From: Atriophallophorus winterbourni
Taxonomy: Eukaryota > Platyhelminthes > Trematoda > Plagiorchiida > Microphallidae
NCBI GenBank assembly: GCA_013407085.1
Contig: JACCGJ010018831.1
Coordinates: forward strand, 1 to 64,000
Length of the DNA stretch: 64,000 nucleotides
Reading direction: 5' to 3'
A model generated the notes under the pieces. The model was not told where the DNA came from and made no database searches. It saw nothing but the letters and a program-made list of their open reading frames with translations. Below are positions 24,927 to 37,115 of the stretch, piece after piece (the stretch's first letter is position 1; every line of letters starts with the position of its first letter). The translations under genes were made by a program, and so were the position numbers.

Positions 24927-27664
24927 CTAATTGGTCCTTATTACTGCTAAGCAGAATTTCTTTATGTTCTTATGAAGGTTTTCCATGATTCCATAGAAAT
25001 TGATCAGAAAAGTTGTCACGTTGAAGTAGGTGAAATTCCAACTTGATCATATAAGAATAGTCAAATGACGATTTCCAATTAGCTTCGAGAATCGTCTTCA
25101 CCCAATGGCGAGGCAAATCATGGGTCGCTGTTGTCTGGATTTTCATGTGTTCTGGTTATAAATCTGCACTGATAATTCGTGAGAAATAACCAATATTTAG
25201 CAAACTGTATCGTATTTAACAGATCTCTTATCAAAACTTATCCCTAACTGACTATCTATTTTTAACGATCATTTTTCAGAATATGTCGAAAGAATTTTCA
25301 CTTTTTACGATTCTGCGTTTTATTGTTATTTGTGTTGTCCAACTGATTAACCACCGACTGTTCTGTTCTACGTTTTTGTGTTGCACAAATGTTATATCAA
25401 ATTCACCTCAGGCTCACGCCTTTTCCATCTCATGAAAACATAATTAAACAGTTTTAACAAGCTTTGTTTCTTTTTGAATCAAATTATTAATAAAATTTTC
25501 GGGTAAATTTGAAATACTCTTTTAGGAATATAAGCTTAATGAAGACAAGTTTGAGGTATAATATAATGGAATTTGTATTGTTATTATATTTGGTATCTCT
25601 TGGTTAGTTCACATCAAGACAGTTTCACAAATAGGATCCCTATATTAAAAAAATTAAGTTCTAGCTTGTCTTGTTTAAATGAATTCCAAAAATAATTTTA
25701 TATGCATCAAATAACGGAAAAAGAAATGTTGAATAACTCTGTTGAGATAGATTTTTGTTAAAGTTTACCTTGTGATACAGGCATTTTTTAAAACTAATAT
25801 AGTGTAGAATATGTAGCGCGGTTAAATAGCCCTATAGGCCACATCTATTGTCGTTTGTATCAAAAAACAACCTATTTCAGGGATGTTTTCTCGTGTAAAC
25901 AAAAAAACAAGATTAAATGGCCATGTTTAATTGATATTATGATACTCATGTGACTAAAACCATCCTGGGGTACACCCGGCTCATTTAAATAAGTATTCTA
26001 ATATACAGGCTGGTTACTATTGAGAAAAAAACTTTCTCAGTTTTGCGAAAGTTGATTATTTATAGATAGCGGTCCTATTCAGATTCTCTTTTAAAACACG
26101 TAAATTAAAACAGGTTAATCCTTAACCACGAAATGAGCTGCTGTAACGCGAACCAAGTGTTAACGCGGGAACGGAAACTATCCGTAGAATTTCCAAAGAT
26201 GCTTAATTTGAGTAGCGCATAACATTGGAAAAACTCTTCGTTCGAATTTTTACATCTGAATTATTTATTCTCAGCCTTTAAATTAGGTATGCTCAAAATT
26301 GAATTTGTCACAAATTTTCATTTTTATAACTTTCAAAATTATTCAACATGTTTCTATTAAAACGAAGGCGATTTTACGCTCAGCACGTTTCAAGTGTTGT
26401 GTTTTATTATTTGCACTATTGGTCTTCTGATTTCTTGGATGGAGAACATTGTATTGAACTATGAAACAAAACGATTTTGAAAATATGGTGCATGCTGAAC
26501 TTCCGTGAACTTCTATCATTTTGTTTGATGTCTGTGGTAGCGGAAGCGAAACATTGTGTGATTAAATTTTTTATTCTTCGAAAATTCGTTCGAACGAATC
26601 AAACTTCTTAGGTCATTCAAATGATGTGTTACCTTTAGATGTATCTATCAATTGTCGTCAAAGAATCAGGTGTAATGATTATTCCGGTGTGTACATCGGA
26701 GAGATTGCCAGGGATCTTCATATCTGGATTGAACTGTAGATCAAATGAATTGCGAAATTTCCACACAATACGCGTAGCGACACATGCTGTTCACAAGAGA
26801 GAGGGGAACGAAATCTCCACAAAATGTCGCTAGTTGCCGCAAAGTTAATTGAAGGATTTCGGTGTAAATTCGGGACAATCAAGAGTTATGTTTTAAACTA
26901 TTTATCTGAATACAAATTTGTCGTACTTTGAATCGTCCAGATGTGAATCATAGTATCATCTGAACTTGAACAAATTCGCGAGTGCGAGTGCCAGTAGATG
27001 ATAACAGGTTATCCGAAGCTGATGTTGAGGTGCAAAGTGAATTTTAAATGAGTGCGTAAACACCAGCTTTTAAATGTTATGCATAACCATTTCCTTCGAC
27101 TCAACACAAGATTGTCATGAAATTAACAACGTGTGGCTAAATCAGATTCTTAGATAATAGCAGGATATGACAAACCTGTCAATCATCGTCAAATACAAGC
27201 TACTTCACACTCCGCCATATATCTGATATTGCGAAGATATGGAGTGTTTTGCAGTGAGTGCTAATCACTTGCCGACCACTACCTTGTGCCAAATGCACAA
27301 GAGAAGGAGGCGCGGAAACGTTCAACGACCAGAGTCGCGAACCATTACTAAATTGTGTTACAGAAGCACTGCATTAGTACGTTTCGAGCGATAATAACAT
27401 CGATAACTAGGTGGAAAAAGTTAGCCGCAATCGAAAAATATGCAAATTGTCTCGGTTATTCAAACGAGGCCTGTGCGGTGAGGGATTTAATCGTACCTAT
27501 TGGTACGATTGAGATATCACATAAAATTAATAAACAGTCAGACACGTTTTAGGTCAGATTTAAGAATAATAGATTTTCATGAGATAAGAATGTGCTTCGT
27601 CCTTTCCCTCAAGCGTAATAATTGCGCTTGACCAATTAACTCGCTCTTGGCTTAAGGGATTAAA
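24161..27664. other. Long AT-rich interval, no gene seen
   Basis: Contains a TA microsatellite (about 24889-24925). Slightly GC-richer stretches at 26.64-26.85 and 27.2-27.5 kb carry short ORFs (64-65 codons) with no motif. No repeat family seen elsewhere in the window is recognisable here. Confidence 0.4.
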
Positions 27665-27760
27665 GTTTCAAGATTCAAGATTCAAGATTTTATGGTTGGA
27701 AAAGCAATTAGTTTACAATAACGCGATTAGCGTTGTACAAGATGTACATAGAAACTATGG
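27665..27760 (-). pseudogene. CR1-type LINE 3' end, minus strand
   Basis: TTCAAGATTCAAGATTCAAG repeats followed by ATTTTATGGTTGGAAAAGCA and TTACAATAACG, the reverse complement of the CR1-type 3' UTR and tail. Confidence 0.6.
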
Positions 27761-28584
27761 AGACGGAATAGTCAAGTTTGGATGACGTGGTTAAAGCGGC
27801 ATCGAGTACAGTGAACCAACAGTATACACACGTTAAAACAGGAAACGCGATTCGGCCTATATTGAAATGACGTAATCACATGTGACCTTAACCCCCTTTT
27901 ACACTATGATGAATTGTGTTCCCTGTTCTATAATTAAATTTTTGTCAGGTGAAGATTTAACTTTAAAGAAGAAACGTTTGTGAGTCACTGCTCTGACCGC
28001 ATGTTTACAAATTTACGTTCATGGATAAGTCAATCTATCTGCATCAACGCGTTTCTGCAAAGCGGAATAATTTTCATTTTACCAATATTAATTTTTAATA
28101 AAGTTTGTTTTACTGGCTTTCCTTATTTCCTGAGAGTAAAAATTTAACGGTAGCATTTCTATTTAGTATATTGTAATTTCACTCGATATTTCATTGACAT
28201 TAAATTGTGCGTTTTAAAGCGGTTTTTCATGGTAATTTTTGAAATATTCTTTCGACCCTAAACTGATAAATATGTGCGCGCTTAACTGAAAATAAATTGA
28301 TTGTCATTGGCTTTGATTTAAATCTGTTCTGTTCACAAGTTGATGTTTTCAAGATTTTCGCGCTTCTATTGAAGCCTCTCACGTCAAAAGCTCATCCACC
28401 ACTCAGAGATACACTTGAGTCTTCAACCACTTGGAGAAAAAGTGAGAGTAATTTCGTCGAAGATTCTCCGTTTAACAGTGTTTAAATATTGTTCTGAATT
28501 TTTAAACTTAAAGGTGCATTAACTATCAATAATTTGCATTAATCAATTCATCCAATATATTTGAAAATTTATATTAAATTAGGA
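27761..28584. other. Unassigned AT-rich interval
   Basis: Nothing supported. Confidence 0.35.
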
Positions 28585-29190
28585 ATGAGAGCGCAACATA
28601 CACTCCCTTCAAACTCAGAAGCAGATGCTGTTCTATACAGCAGGAGAATCAGTGGAGAATTAACTGGTGAAAGAATACGAGGTAACAAAGCCCGTGATGT
28701 CATGTCTAAATTTTGACAGAAAGGGGATTGTGAGCAGTTTAACCAGAAACATTATGTGATCAATCGTGTGAAAACTGTAGTTCCGTGTTACGCAAACCGG
28801 CGATTCATAAAACTGTTGACTGCCAGACACCAGCAATATAATTACAGATTCGAACCTCAGTTACACAAACACAGTGGTGCAAAACTGAAAATACTTTCTA
28901 TTGAAGATCAAGTTTATGTAAAGAACATACCACACAATAAGCATTAGTGCCTACCGAGAGAAATATTTAAGAAATTTGGGAATGCCATATATAAAATACA
29001 CCTCAGAAAACGTAACGGAAATTCGAAGTATTCAAAGGAACCATCAAATCTATTTCCACTAGAAACTAAGGCTCTACCCAACGGCATCATCAATCATCCA
29101 GCAACGCGTTACCTAAAGCCCTCAGTTTATAAATCCACAATCCGCGCAAACATCATCTGCAAGCATGTCAACCCACGTTGTCCAAGATAA
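28585..29190 (+). pseudogene. Integrase C-terminal remnant of a Gypsy-type element
   Basis: Broken frame reads RAQHTLPSNSEADAVLYSRR (compare the Y....HA.TG.SPAEL..GR segment), then LKILSIEDQVYVKNI and EIFKKFGNAIYKIHLRKRNG. The latter resembles the VGD.V.V...W..G.V...LGN..Y.V tail of Gypsy-type integrases. Stops and short indels are present. Pattern match only. Confidence 0.5.
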
Positions 29191-29553
29191 TAGCCACACG
29201 TTTGAATTTCTTTCAAAGAGTGAAGGTAATATATAGACAGTAAATGAACTATCAAGATCGATTGTGAGTTTGAATTGTGATTTTCTCTCATTGTGTAATA
29301 TTCACTCGCTCCGTGATTCCATTGTCGTGGATACTTTTAGAATACCTAGATCCTCAAACTAAAAAGGCAATGGGCCCAGTCCTCTGAAAATCACTTTTCT
29401 AACGACTGAAATGGCTATCGGTATGAACACCGACTAGAAATCTAACCGCTCAAAACTTCCACCAGACGTGAGACTAAGTGTGCCCAAGCGTGTTCCCTCA
29501 CTGAAACCCAGAAAACCATCGCAACCACAGCCTGATTGCAATCTTGTTATTGA

Positions 29554-30909
29554 CAGTTCAAATGTTACCCCAAAAAACGAAAAGGGTCCGGCTCATCGCG
29601 AGTCGGACCAATAGCTACAGTACACGATTCGACATTGTGTAAGACAAATACGATCAGGTGCATATATACAAATGCTCAGTGTTTAACTAACAAATTAGCT
29701 GAACTATGTGAGCTTTGTGATAGACTTTCACCCGATTTGGTTGCAGTTACAGAGACTTGGTTCCAGCCCTGCATGACTGATGCTGAGCTTTTGATTCCGA
29801 AAATGTCACTACTTCGTCGCGATCGTGATCGAAGATCCGGTGGTGGAGTTGCAGTCTACTATCACGAACGTTTAGCGCAGTGTAACGTCATCGATCATCC
29901 TGACCTCAGCCTTCCTGATACGATGTGGTGTTCAGTAAAACTAGTCAATGGAGATGAATGTACGATCGGCATCATTTACCGCTTGCCATCATCCGAAAGC
30001 TCATACAATGATAAGCTCATCGAATCATTGCAACACATCACAAGATGCCAGACTATGCAATTGCTGATCATTGGCGATTTTAATCTCCCGCATCTGTTTT
30101 CGAGAGGTGAGCACTCCCTGCATTCGATTGAACATAAATTCAAGGAGGTTATAGAATTTGCTTCACTACACAATCACGTTAACCAGCCAACTCGCTGGCG
30201 GGGTCTTGACCAACCTTCAACCCTTGACCTTGTCTTAACGCCTGAGGCAACCGCAGTAGAGGTATACAATACCTGGCACCACTGGGGAAAGAGTGATCAT
30301 GTTGTGCTTTTGTTTGATTATGTATGTAGTGCGGAACGATTGTGTGAACAGACGAAAGTCATAAGGAAAATACAATTTGAATCCTTAAATATCAGTCTCC
30401 GGGATGCATACACTCATGAGTTTGATTCAATGGATCCTGGCTCATATTACAATTCGTTTCTAAATTATCTCAATTCGAAGATTTACGAAAACTCGATTTT
30501 TGTACCACACAAATGCAGCTACAACAACCAGTTTGTTATTCGGAGTAGAACGAAGAAATGGTTAGCTGTTAAGCGAGAGTCTTGGGTAACTCATAAGAAG
30601 TTTGGTACGGAAGAAACTTGGAAGCGATTCTGTAAGATACGGAATAACGTCACGACTCTTGTAAGAGAAGATCGCATGCAATTCCAATGGAACTTGCTTA
30701 AGAGAATGGAAAAGAATCCTAAGCTTCTCTACAAGATAGTAAATGAACGATCAAAGATCAAACCAGGTGTATTCTCTGTACTAACACCTCATGGATTGAC
30801 CCACACTGCCCAAGATACCGCCGACGTTTTACTCATTTGTCTTCAATCCCAAGCGTTGTATACCATATCAAGTTTCATCAAGTTCGCCACATTTCGAATT
30901 ATTAAGTGA
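29554..30909 (+). CDS. CR1-type LINE ORF2, endonuclease part
   Basis: Open from 29554; no ATG is required because the 5' end of the element is unclear. APE-type endonuclease motifs: TNAQCLTNKLAEL, VTETWF, RDRDRRSGGGVAVYY, IIGDFN (30067-30084), STLDLVLT and SDHVV (30292-30303), followed by the linker RTKKWLAVKRESW and NPKLLYKIVNERSKIKPGVF. The frame breaks after QDTADVL near 30830: about 8-10 nt are missing relative to sister copies, and the next frame resumes with VFNPK. The last ~25 residues are out of frame. Confidence 0.88.
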   Translation, partial: QFKCYPKKRKGSGSSRVGPIATVHDSTLCKTNTIRCIYTNAQCLTNKLAELCELCDRLSPDLVAVTETWFQPCMTDAELLIPKMSLLRRDRDRRSGGGVAVYYHERLAQCNVIDHPDLSLPDTMWCSVKLVNGDECTIGIIYRLPSSESSYNDKLIESLQHITRCQTMQLLIIGDFNLPHLFSRGEHSLHSIEHKFKEVIEFASLHNHVNQPTRWRGLDQPSTLDLVLTPEATAVEVYNTWHHWGKSDHVVLLFDYVCSAERLCEQTKVIRKIQFESLNISLRDAYTHEFDSMDPGSYYNSFLNYLNSKIYENSIFVPHKCSYNNQFVIRSRTKKWLAVKRESWVTHKKFGTEETWKRFCKIRNNVTTLVREDRMQFQWNLLKRMEKNPKLLYKIVNERSKIKPGVFSVLTPHGLTHTAQDTADVLLICLQSQALYTISSFIKFATFRIIK

Positions 30910-32431
30910 AATGACTATCAACGAATACATGGTTGGGCGGGAACTTTGTCGACTAAACGAAAAGAAGTCCCCTGGCGCAGACAAAATTACCCCCGCCGTA
31001 CTTCGCAGGTGTCGCGTTGCTTTGACTGCTCCTCTCACTCGCATATTCAATCTCAGCTTAAATGAAGGAAAAATACCACCGCAATGGAAAGCAGGGATGA
31101 TAACTCCTATTTATAAAGGCGGTAGCCGTTCAGACACAGCAAACTATAGACCGGTAACGTTACTTCCGGTGATCTCCAAATTAATGGAACGCATTGTGAC
31201 TGCGCGCATAAGAGAACATTTTGAAAACCAAAATATTTTGACCGCAGCACAACACGGTTTTCGAAGAGGTCGTTGCTGTTTATCTAACCTTCTTACAACG
31301 TTCGAGGATTGGACCAAGGCACTAGACGAAGGTGAGGCTGTACATGCTTGCTACATCGATATTTCCAAAGCTTTCGATAGAGTCAACCATGACATCCTAA
31401 TTAAAAAGCTCGAATCCTATGGAATAACGGGAATATTGCTGAATTGGATAAGGGACTATCTTACTGATAGACACGTCCAAGTTCGCGTTGGCAGCACCTT
31501 ATCTAGAAAAATAGACGTCACGAGTGGAGTTCCGCAAGGCTCGGTGCTTGGACCTCTTCTATTCTTGGTGTATATGAACGATATAGTAGAGGATATTGGA
31601 TGCAACTTGATACTATTTGCCGATGATATTAAAATATGGAAACGTGTCAGGTCTGTTAATGACTGTATGGCATTACAACGGGATCTAAGCATCTTATTTC
31701 GTTGGTCCCAGTTAAATGAGTTACCATTTAACCCTGCGAAATGTAAAATGCTGCAGCTTGGGAAATCTCTGCACCACACGTATCAGCTTGGCACGCAAGA
31801 TCTCGTCTGGACCACAGCAGAAAAAGATCTTGGTATCTGGGTTTCGTTTAACCTTAAGCCTGGACAGCATTGCCGGATGGTGTACAATAAAGCTTGCCGT
31901 ATCTTGAGTCTTCTCAAAAGAATATTCCGGATTTTTACGCCCGAAACCCTACCCCGGGTAATTAACACGTATATACGTCCTGTTATGGAATATTCCATCC
32001 AAGCCTGGGCACCATGGCTGAGGAAGGATATCGAACTACTCGACAGGATTTATCATCGTGCTACAAAGTTGGTCTCCCGGTACAGAAATTTGCCTTTCAC
32101 AGAGCGAATGTTAAAACTGAACCTACAAGATTTTACCCAACGGCGGATACGTAGTGACCTTATGTTGACCTTCAAAATCCTGCATTCTGTAAACCATCCC
32201 CTTAAACACTTGCTAAAGCCCAATGACCTTACTCGAACACGAACACATTCAAAGGCTTTAAGCATTCCGCATTCTCGATTGAATATACGTCGTAATTTTT
32301 TCTCCGTAAGAATTTGTTTTACTTGGAACCATTTGCCTGAAGAAATCACACGATCAGAATCTGTTGAGGTTTTCGCTTCCAAACTCGATGAGTTTATGAC
32401 GAACCATGCGGTATGCGAATGTCCTTATTGA
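30840..32431 (+). CDS. CR1-type LINE ORF2, reverse transcriptase part
   Basis: Continuation of the endonuclease ORF after one frameshift; open from about 30840 to TGA at 32431. RT blocks: KKSPGADKI, TPIYKGGSRSDTANYRPVTL, QHGFRRGRCC, YIDISKAFDRVNHD, TSGVPQGSVLGPLLF and FADD (31616-31627) with IKIW. The C-terminal domain has QAWAPWLRKD, RIYHRATKL and SVRICFTWNHLPEEI. All catalytic aspartates are present. The short 3' UTR ends CCTATGGTTATTGTTAAGC... with a ctgagttctgagtt tail at about 32548. Confidence 0.9.
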
Positions 32432-32547
32432 TTTTTGAGATATTTTATATTTTTTTATATATTTTTATATGTTCCATATACCTTGTCATCCTATGGTTAT
32501 TGTTAAGCTCAATGCTTTTTTACCATACAATTTTCTGAGTTCTGAGT

Positions 32548-34495
32548 TCGGAACTCTTAAGTGGTTAACGGTACGAAAAATTGCTTAGCGACACCATCGG
32601 CAAAACCCATCATCAGAGACCTGGGAAACATTCCGTTTACTGCGGAACAAAGTAAACAATTTTGTTATTCACGAAAAGTTGTGCTTCCAACAAGTGATAT
32701 CAAGCATGATGGAGCGAAGCCCCAAAATACTGTATCGTATGGTTAACTATCAAGCTAAAGTGAAACCTGGAATAGCACCCGAGAACACATTAGCTGGACC
32801 AACAAGAACTGCAGCAGAAACTGCTGATGCTTTAGCCATGTTTTATTCATCGGTATTCAACCCTATAAAACATGCAATAAACATCCCAAATGCAACACTT
32901 TTAAACACGGTAGCCCTAAGTGAAATAAATGTCACTTCGAAACGCGTCCTTCAAGGTTTATTTAATCTTAAAACGGCATAGTCTCCTGGGGCCGACGGAA
33001 TAACCCTGAAAATATTGAAGCAATGTGCAAGTTTGCTATACAAACCACTCACTAACTTGTTCGAGCAAACACTGGCAGGTGGAGTGATTCCTACAGATTG
33101 GAAACGCGGAATAATTTCTCCTATATACATGGGTGATGTTTGTTTATCCGATGTTTCTATTTACTGACCCGTTACTCTGTTGCCTGTGATTTCAAAATTA
33201 CTTGAGCGACTCATTGTTGACGATCTAATGAAACATTTCGAGAATAATCAGTTGATTTCGAGGACCCAGCATGGATTCAGACGAAATTATTCCTGTTTGT
33301 CTGATTTACTGGTAACGCTAGATGATTGGACAAAATCAGTAGATAAAGGACAAGCAATACACGCGTGCTACTTAGATATATCAAAAGCATTCAATCGTGT
33401 TGACCATTCCCTACTACCGCAGAAGCTTGAAAGGCTTGGTATGACTTGAAAATTGTTGAATTGGCTAAATGACTAACTAACAAATCGCACTAACCAGGTG
33501 TGTTTTGATGTTGCATTATCCAAACCAATCGCAGCAACTAGCGGAGTTCCCCGAGGTTCAGTCCTTGGTCCGATCCTCTTTCTGGTTTATGTCAATGAAG
33601 TACCGGAAATTGGTCGATGTAACATTTGGTTATTTGCGGACGACATAAAGATATGGTGCTGCATTCGTAGTCCAGAAGACTTTCTGCTATTACAAAACGA
33701 TCTTGATACGCTTCACAGCTGGTCGTTGGAGAACAAACTACCGTTTAACTTGAACAAATACAGGATCGTGAATCTGTGGAATCAAGTAGAGTTCACATAT
33801 CACATAGGTTCGCATGTCCTTGAAAATTGCACTAACACTGCCTTTAAAAAGCAACACGTGTTCTAAATCTACTCAAACGTGTATTTGGGAAATTTTCGCC
33901 CAAGATATTCCCAAGGATCATGAATACATACTTGAGACCAGTCATGGAATACGGTGTGCAGTCATGGTCTCCGTGGCTCAAGAGGGATGTGGAACTTATG
34001 CAGCGAATCTATCACCGCTCAACGAAACTAGTTCTCAGCATCCGAAACAAACCATATAAAGAAAGGATAGCTCAACTGAATCTGTTCGATTTTCCCTATC
34101 GACGAATCAGAGGAGACCTTATCTTGCTTTACAAAAAATTCCATACCCCGAACCATCCCTTACAAGATTTATTCACGCGAAAGGATATGAGGAATTATCG
34201 GACCCATGAATATGTGCTGGTCGTACCCCATTCCCGCCTGAACTGTAGAAGTTATTTTTACTCTGTCCGTGTCTGTTTTACTTGGAACATTTTACCTACA
34301 ACCGTTAATCACGCCACTAGCTTGCATGACTTTAAGACGAAATTAGACGAATTTTTATTGCATTATACGTTTCCAGAACACTTATATACTGTTTAATCTA
34401 TTTTCTTATATTGTTTATACACTTAAATTTCAATTTTTACCATCCTATGTTTGTTGTTAAGCTTCTTGCTTTTTGGACCATTAAAAACTTTGAAT
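32548..34495 (+). pseudogene. CR1-type LINE, second copy abutting the first
   Basis: Begins at KWLTVRK in the linker, directly after the first copy's tail. Continues NPKIL-type sequence (SPKILYRMVNYQAKVKPGI), SPGADGIT, VTLLPVISKLLERL, QHGFRRNYSC, YLDISKAFNRVDHS, TSGVPRGSVLGPILF and FADD near 33633-33644 with IKIW. About 60 codons are deleted near 33820, then the C-terminus resumes (RPVMEYGVQSWSPWLKRD, SVRVCFTWNILP). Several stops. The 3' end is near 34495. Confidence 0.88.
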
Positions 34496-36650
34496 TAGCT
34501 TGAGACGTACGCCGTTGCACGTTTTCAAGCCGGTTACGTTTTCCCATTGTTTGTGGATAGTTTGCTGGGAAATCATATTTCAAAACTGGTCTCACGTATG
34601 TGGAATAAAGATAGTGAAACATTTGTGGAGTAATCTCCAAGAATGACCGGCTAATAGCAAACCACGGGCAGTTTTTGTAAGCAGCTTTATTGTTCGTATC
34701 CTCCTTGGATTTAAGGGACGGTGTCACAATGGTTCCCAGGTCAATATCAACCTAATGTAGTTGATGATCCCCTAGGAAGTACGCCCCTTCAGGCGTGCTT
34801 ATCACAAAAAGCATTGTTGCGCATTTCAGTCTGTTTACAGAAAGCTACCATTTTGCTATCCAATAATACAATTTGTCCAATTCGTTCTAGAAAAATGTAT
34901 TCTTAACAGAAGAGCTTACTGAACCCCAAGCATTCAGATCATCGGCAAAAAGTAGACAATTAAGATTTAATGATCAGGGAGTTCATTGACATATCCTTTA
35001 AAAGTATAGGGCGGAGAACAGATCTCTGCGAACCCCGGAAGTAGGCCGTGTAGTCTGCGATTTAACTCTGTTAATCTTGACCTGGGTATAACGGTCAGTA
35101 AGGAAGTTTTTAATCAAATGTAGAACAGGTCCCTTTACACAAAAAGCTTAAGCAATAAACTTTTGAATGGGACGCGGTCAAAAGACTTACTTAACTTAAC
35201 GAAGGCAGTGGAATTTGAAACGTTTCCTCTGTGTAAGCCGAACTGTACTGAGCAGCGAGAGGAACTGTTTTACATTCATCTCCATGTTCAGTCGAACCCT
35301 CATTTATGTCAAGCAAGGTACCCGCTGAGATTTAGTTCCACGTCTAATGTACGTAAACCAGAGTTTCGGTATCGAATTGGCTTCTTCCACCAAATAAGTT
35401 TCAAAAATTTCCCTTTTCTCTTTTTAGGTAGGTGCACTTGTTGCGGATAACGTTTTAGGCTCCAAAATAACCTATGCGTCCGCTGAATGAGATATTCCGC
35501 CATAACAGCTTTCTGTCCTCCATGTGTTTACGAATAATTTTATCAAACCACGGCGGCCACATTTATTAATGGGGCGTGATTTTCAAGCGATCTGATTTTA
35601 CCCAAAAGTCTAACTAACAGGTATCAACATTCGTAAATGGGTGGTGTGACAAGCCAAACAAGTCTGCAGACGTGATTAGACACGTAGTGTCTATAGCGCG
35701 CACTCTATAACAGATTTATCAATTGTTAACCAGGATTCCGTAACAGAAATTATATCTGGCATTCGGCGACAGACAATTTCATTAACCTCGTCAAGTTTAT
35801 TTCGTAGACACCTCGCGTTGAAAAGCAAGACTTGGAATCTCTTCACAGAAGGATTAACTGGGTTAGGATTGACAGCGCCTCCCAACGAATTTATGGCCTT
35901 CTCCTCACTACCCGAACATCCGATATATGCATATCTACCTCGCCAGCTTCTCTTCGTGCTCGCAATTCTTGGGTGGTTTTCATTTTAATTCTATTCTCAG
36001 GAGACAAGTAGTATCCTAAACGGCCCTCCCTTAAGACGATGAACGCGTCTTAGTACCATCTGGACTCGCTCATCTGAAGCTAAAACAATTTTTAGTGTCC
36101 TGGTTTTATTCTCCTCATTCTGCCGGCCAAGTCTGAATGCAGAAATTATGGTAACGCCTTTCTCCCCATTATTAAATAGCTTTGAAAAATGGATTGCTGT
36201 AAACCTATCTCAGCCGTGTCCCAAGTTTGCTAGCGAGCATTCACCATATTCAGGCATCGCTTCCAAGAATGCAAATGTGGCTATCTTGAAACTGGAGTTC
36301 GAACAGAATTTTCTGTAGTAGGCACTTGTTTCACTACATGAAGCTGAGCCTCTATTTTACTCAATCGTTGCGCCAAGATTGCATAGCCCGGATCACTAGG
36401 TAGACCCTTCGACGTCACGTCTGCATAAGTTTAATTCATTCCTGACTGTTATTCAGCTGGTGTTAAAGGCGAGCAAACGGCGAGTTCATGCACGTTCGAT
36501 GTATCATCGGTACTAATTCCATTTTGTAAACGGTTTGTAATTGAGGAAGCGAATGACACGCAAGCCTGCTCCACAAATTTGTGATGTCTGTCCTCAGCTG
36601 AAGTTGATTCTCTATCTGTCTCCCAGTCGAACACTTAAGCGGTTTTAGTA
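34437..36650 (-). pseudogene. Second-family LINE, minus strand, rearranged
   Basis: From the right: ORF1 pieces (DRHHKFVEQACVSFASS; EKGVTIISAFRLGRQNEENK; LKIVLASDERVQ), then the start of the endonuclease (VLLFNARCLRNKLDEVNE, DIISVTESWL). A gap follows, then pre-RT and RT sequence with SKSFDRV and FADD (34949-34938), and finally the palm and thumb (YSTYVRPVLKYDFPANYPQT). Most of the endonuclease and part of the RT are deleted. The same family is at 59.2-61.7 kb and, opposite strand, at 62.8-64 kb. Confidence 0.82.
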
Positions 36651-36807
36651 GATACAGTTACGACTTTATTCGGACTACCTCCGTGCGTAACATTAGATGT
36701 TGGAAGGCATATCTTACATACCGTGAGAATAATATCAAATGATGTCTTCTGAAGCCATCGCTAGGAAGCACCTCGAGCGAAGATCATTTATCCTATTCAA
36801 CCGAGTA

Positions 36808-36813
36808 TTTATT
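36808..36813 (-). promoter_or_regulatory. Candidate NUP93 poly(A) signal
   Basis: AATAAA on the minus strand, about 145 nt after the NUP93 stop codon and before the downstream LINE copy (36.65 kb). Position and motif are right; usage is inferred. Confidence 0.45.
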
Positions 36814-36955
36814 AACGGTCAGATACAATCGAAATGCGATAACAAACAGATCATTCATAGATACAAGTTGCCGAAAGCGTATAATCCACTGAAAAGCTGA
36901 ACAAGCAACTATTATTATTATCAAAATGCATTTCTCGTGACAAAAATAGGAACGA

Positions 36956-37115
36956 TTACATAATGTCCATATGCATTTGAGTCAGTCGAGCATACACATC
37001 GCTCGATAGTTTGTACGGAATGCGACCAACGTAGGCAATCAGCGCTTTGGCTCGAGCGCGGATGTTCTCCAGAGTTGGGTTCGCAGGTTCGTTCAGCGAA
37101 CGCATCACGTTGCCA
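36956..37115 (-). CDS. NUP93: NUP93 exon 12 (C-terminus and stop)
   Basis: Acceptor tttgtttag, phase 2. Encodes GNVMRSLNEP, RARAKALIAYVGRIPYKLSS and ends ARLTQMHMDIM before TAA at 36958-36956. This matches the vertebrate end (ARTLITFAGMIPYR...ARLVQMEVLMN). Too short to appear as a long ORF. Confidence 0.92.
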
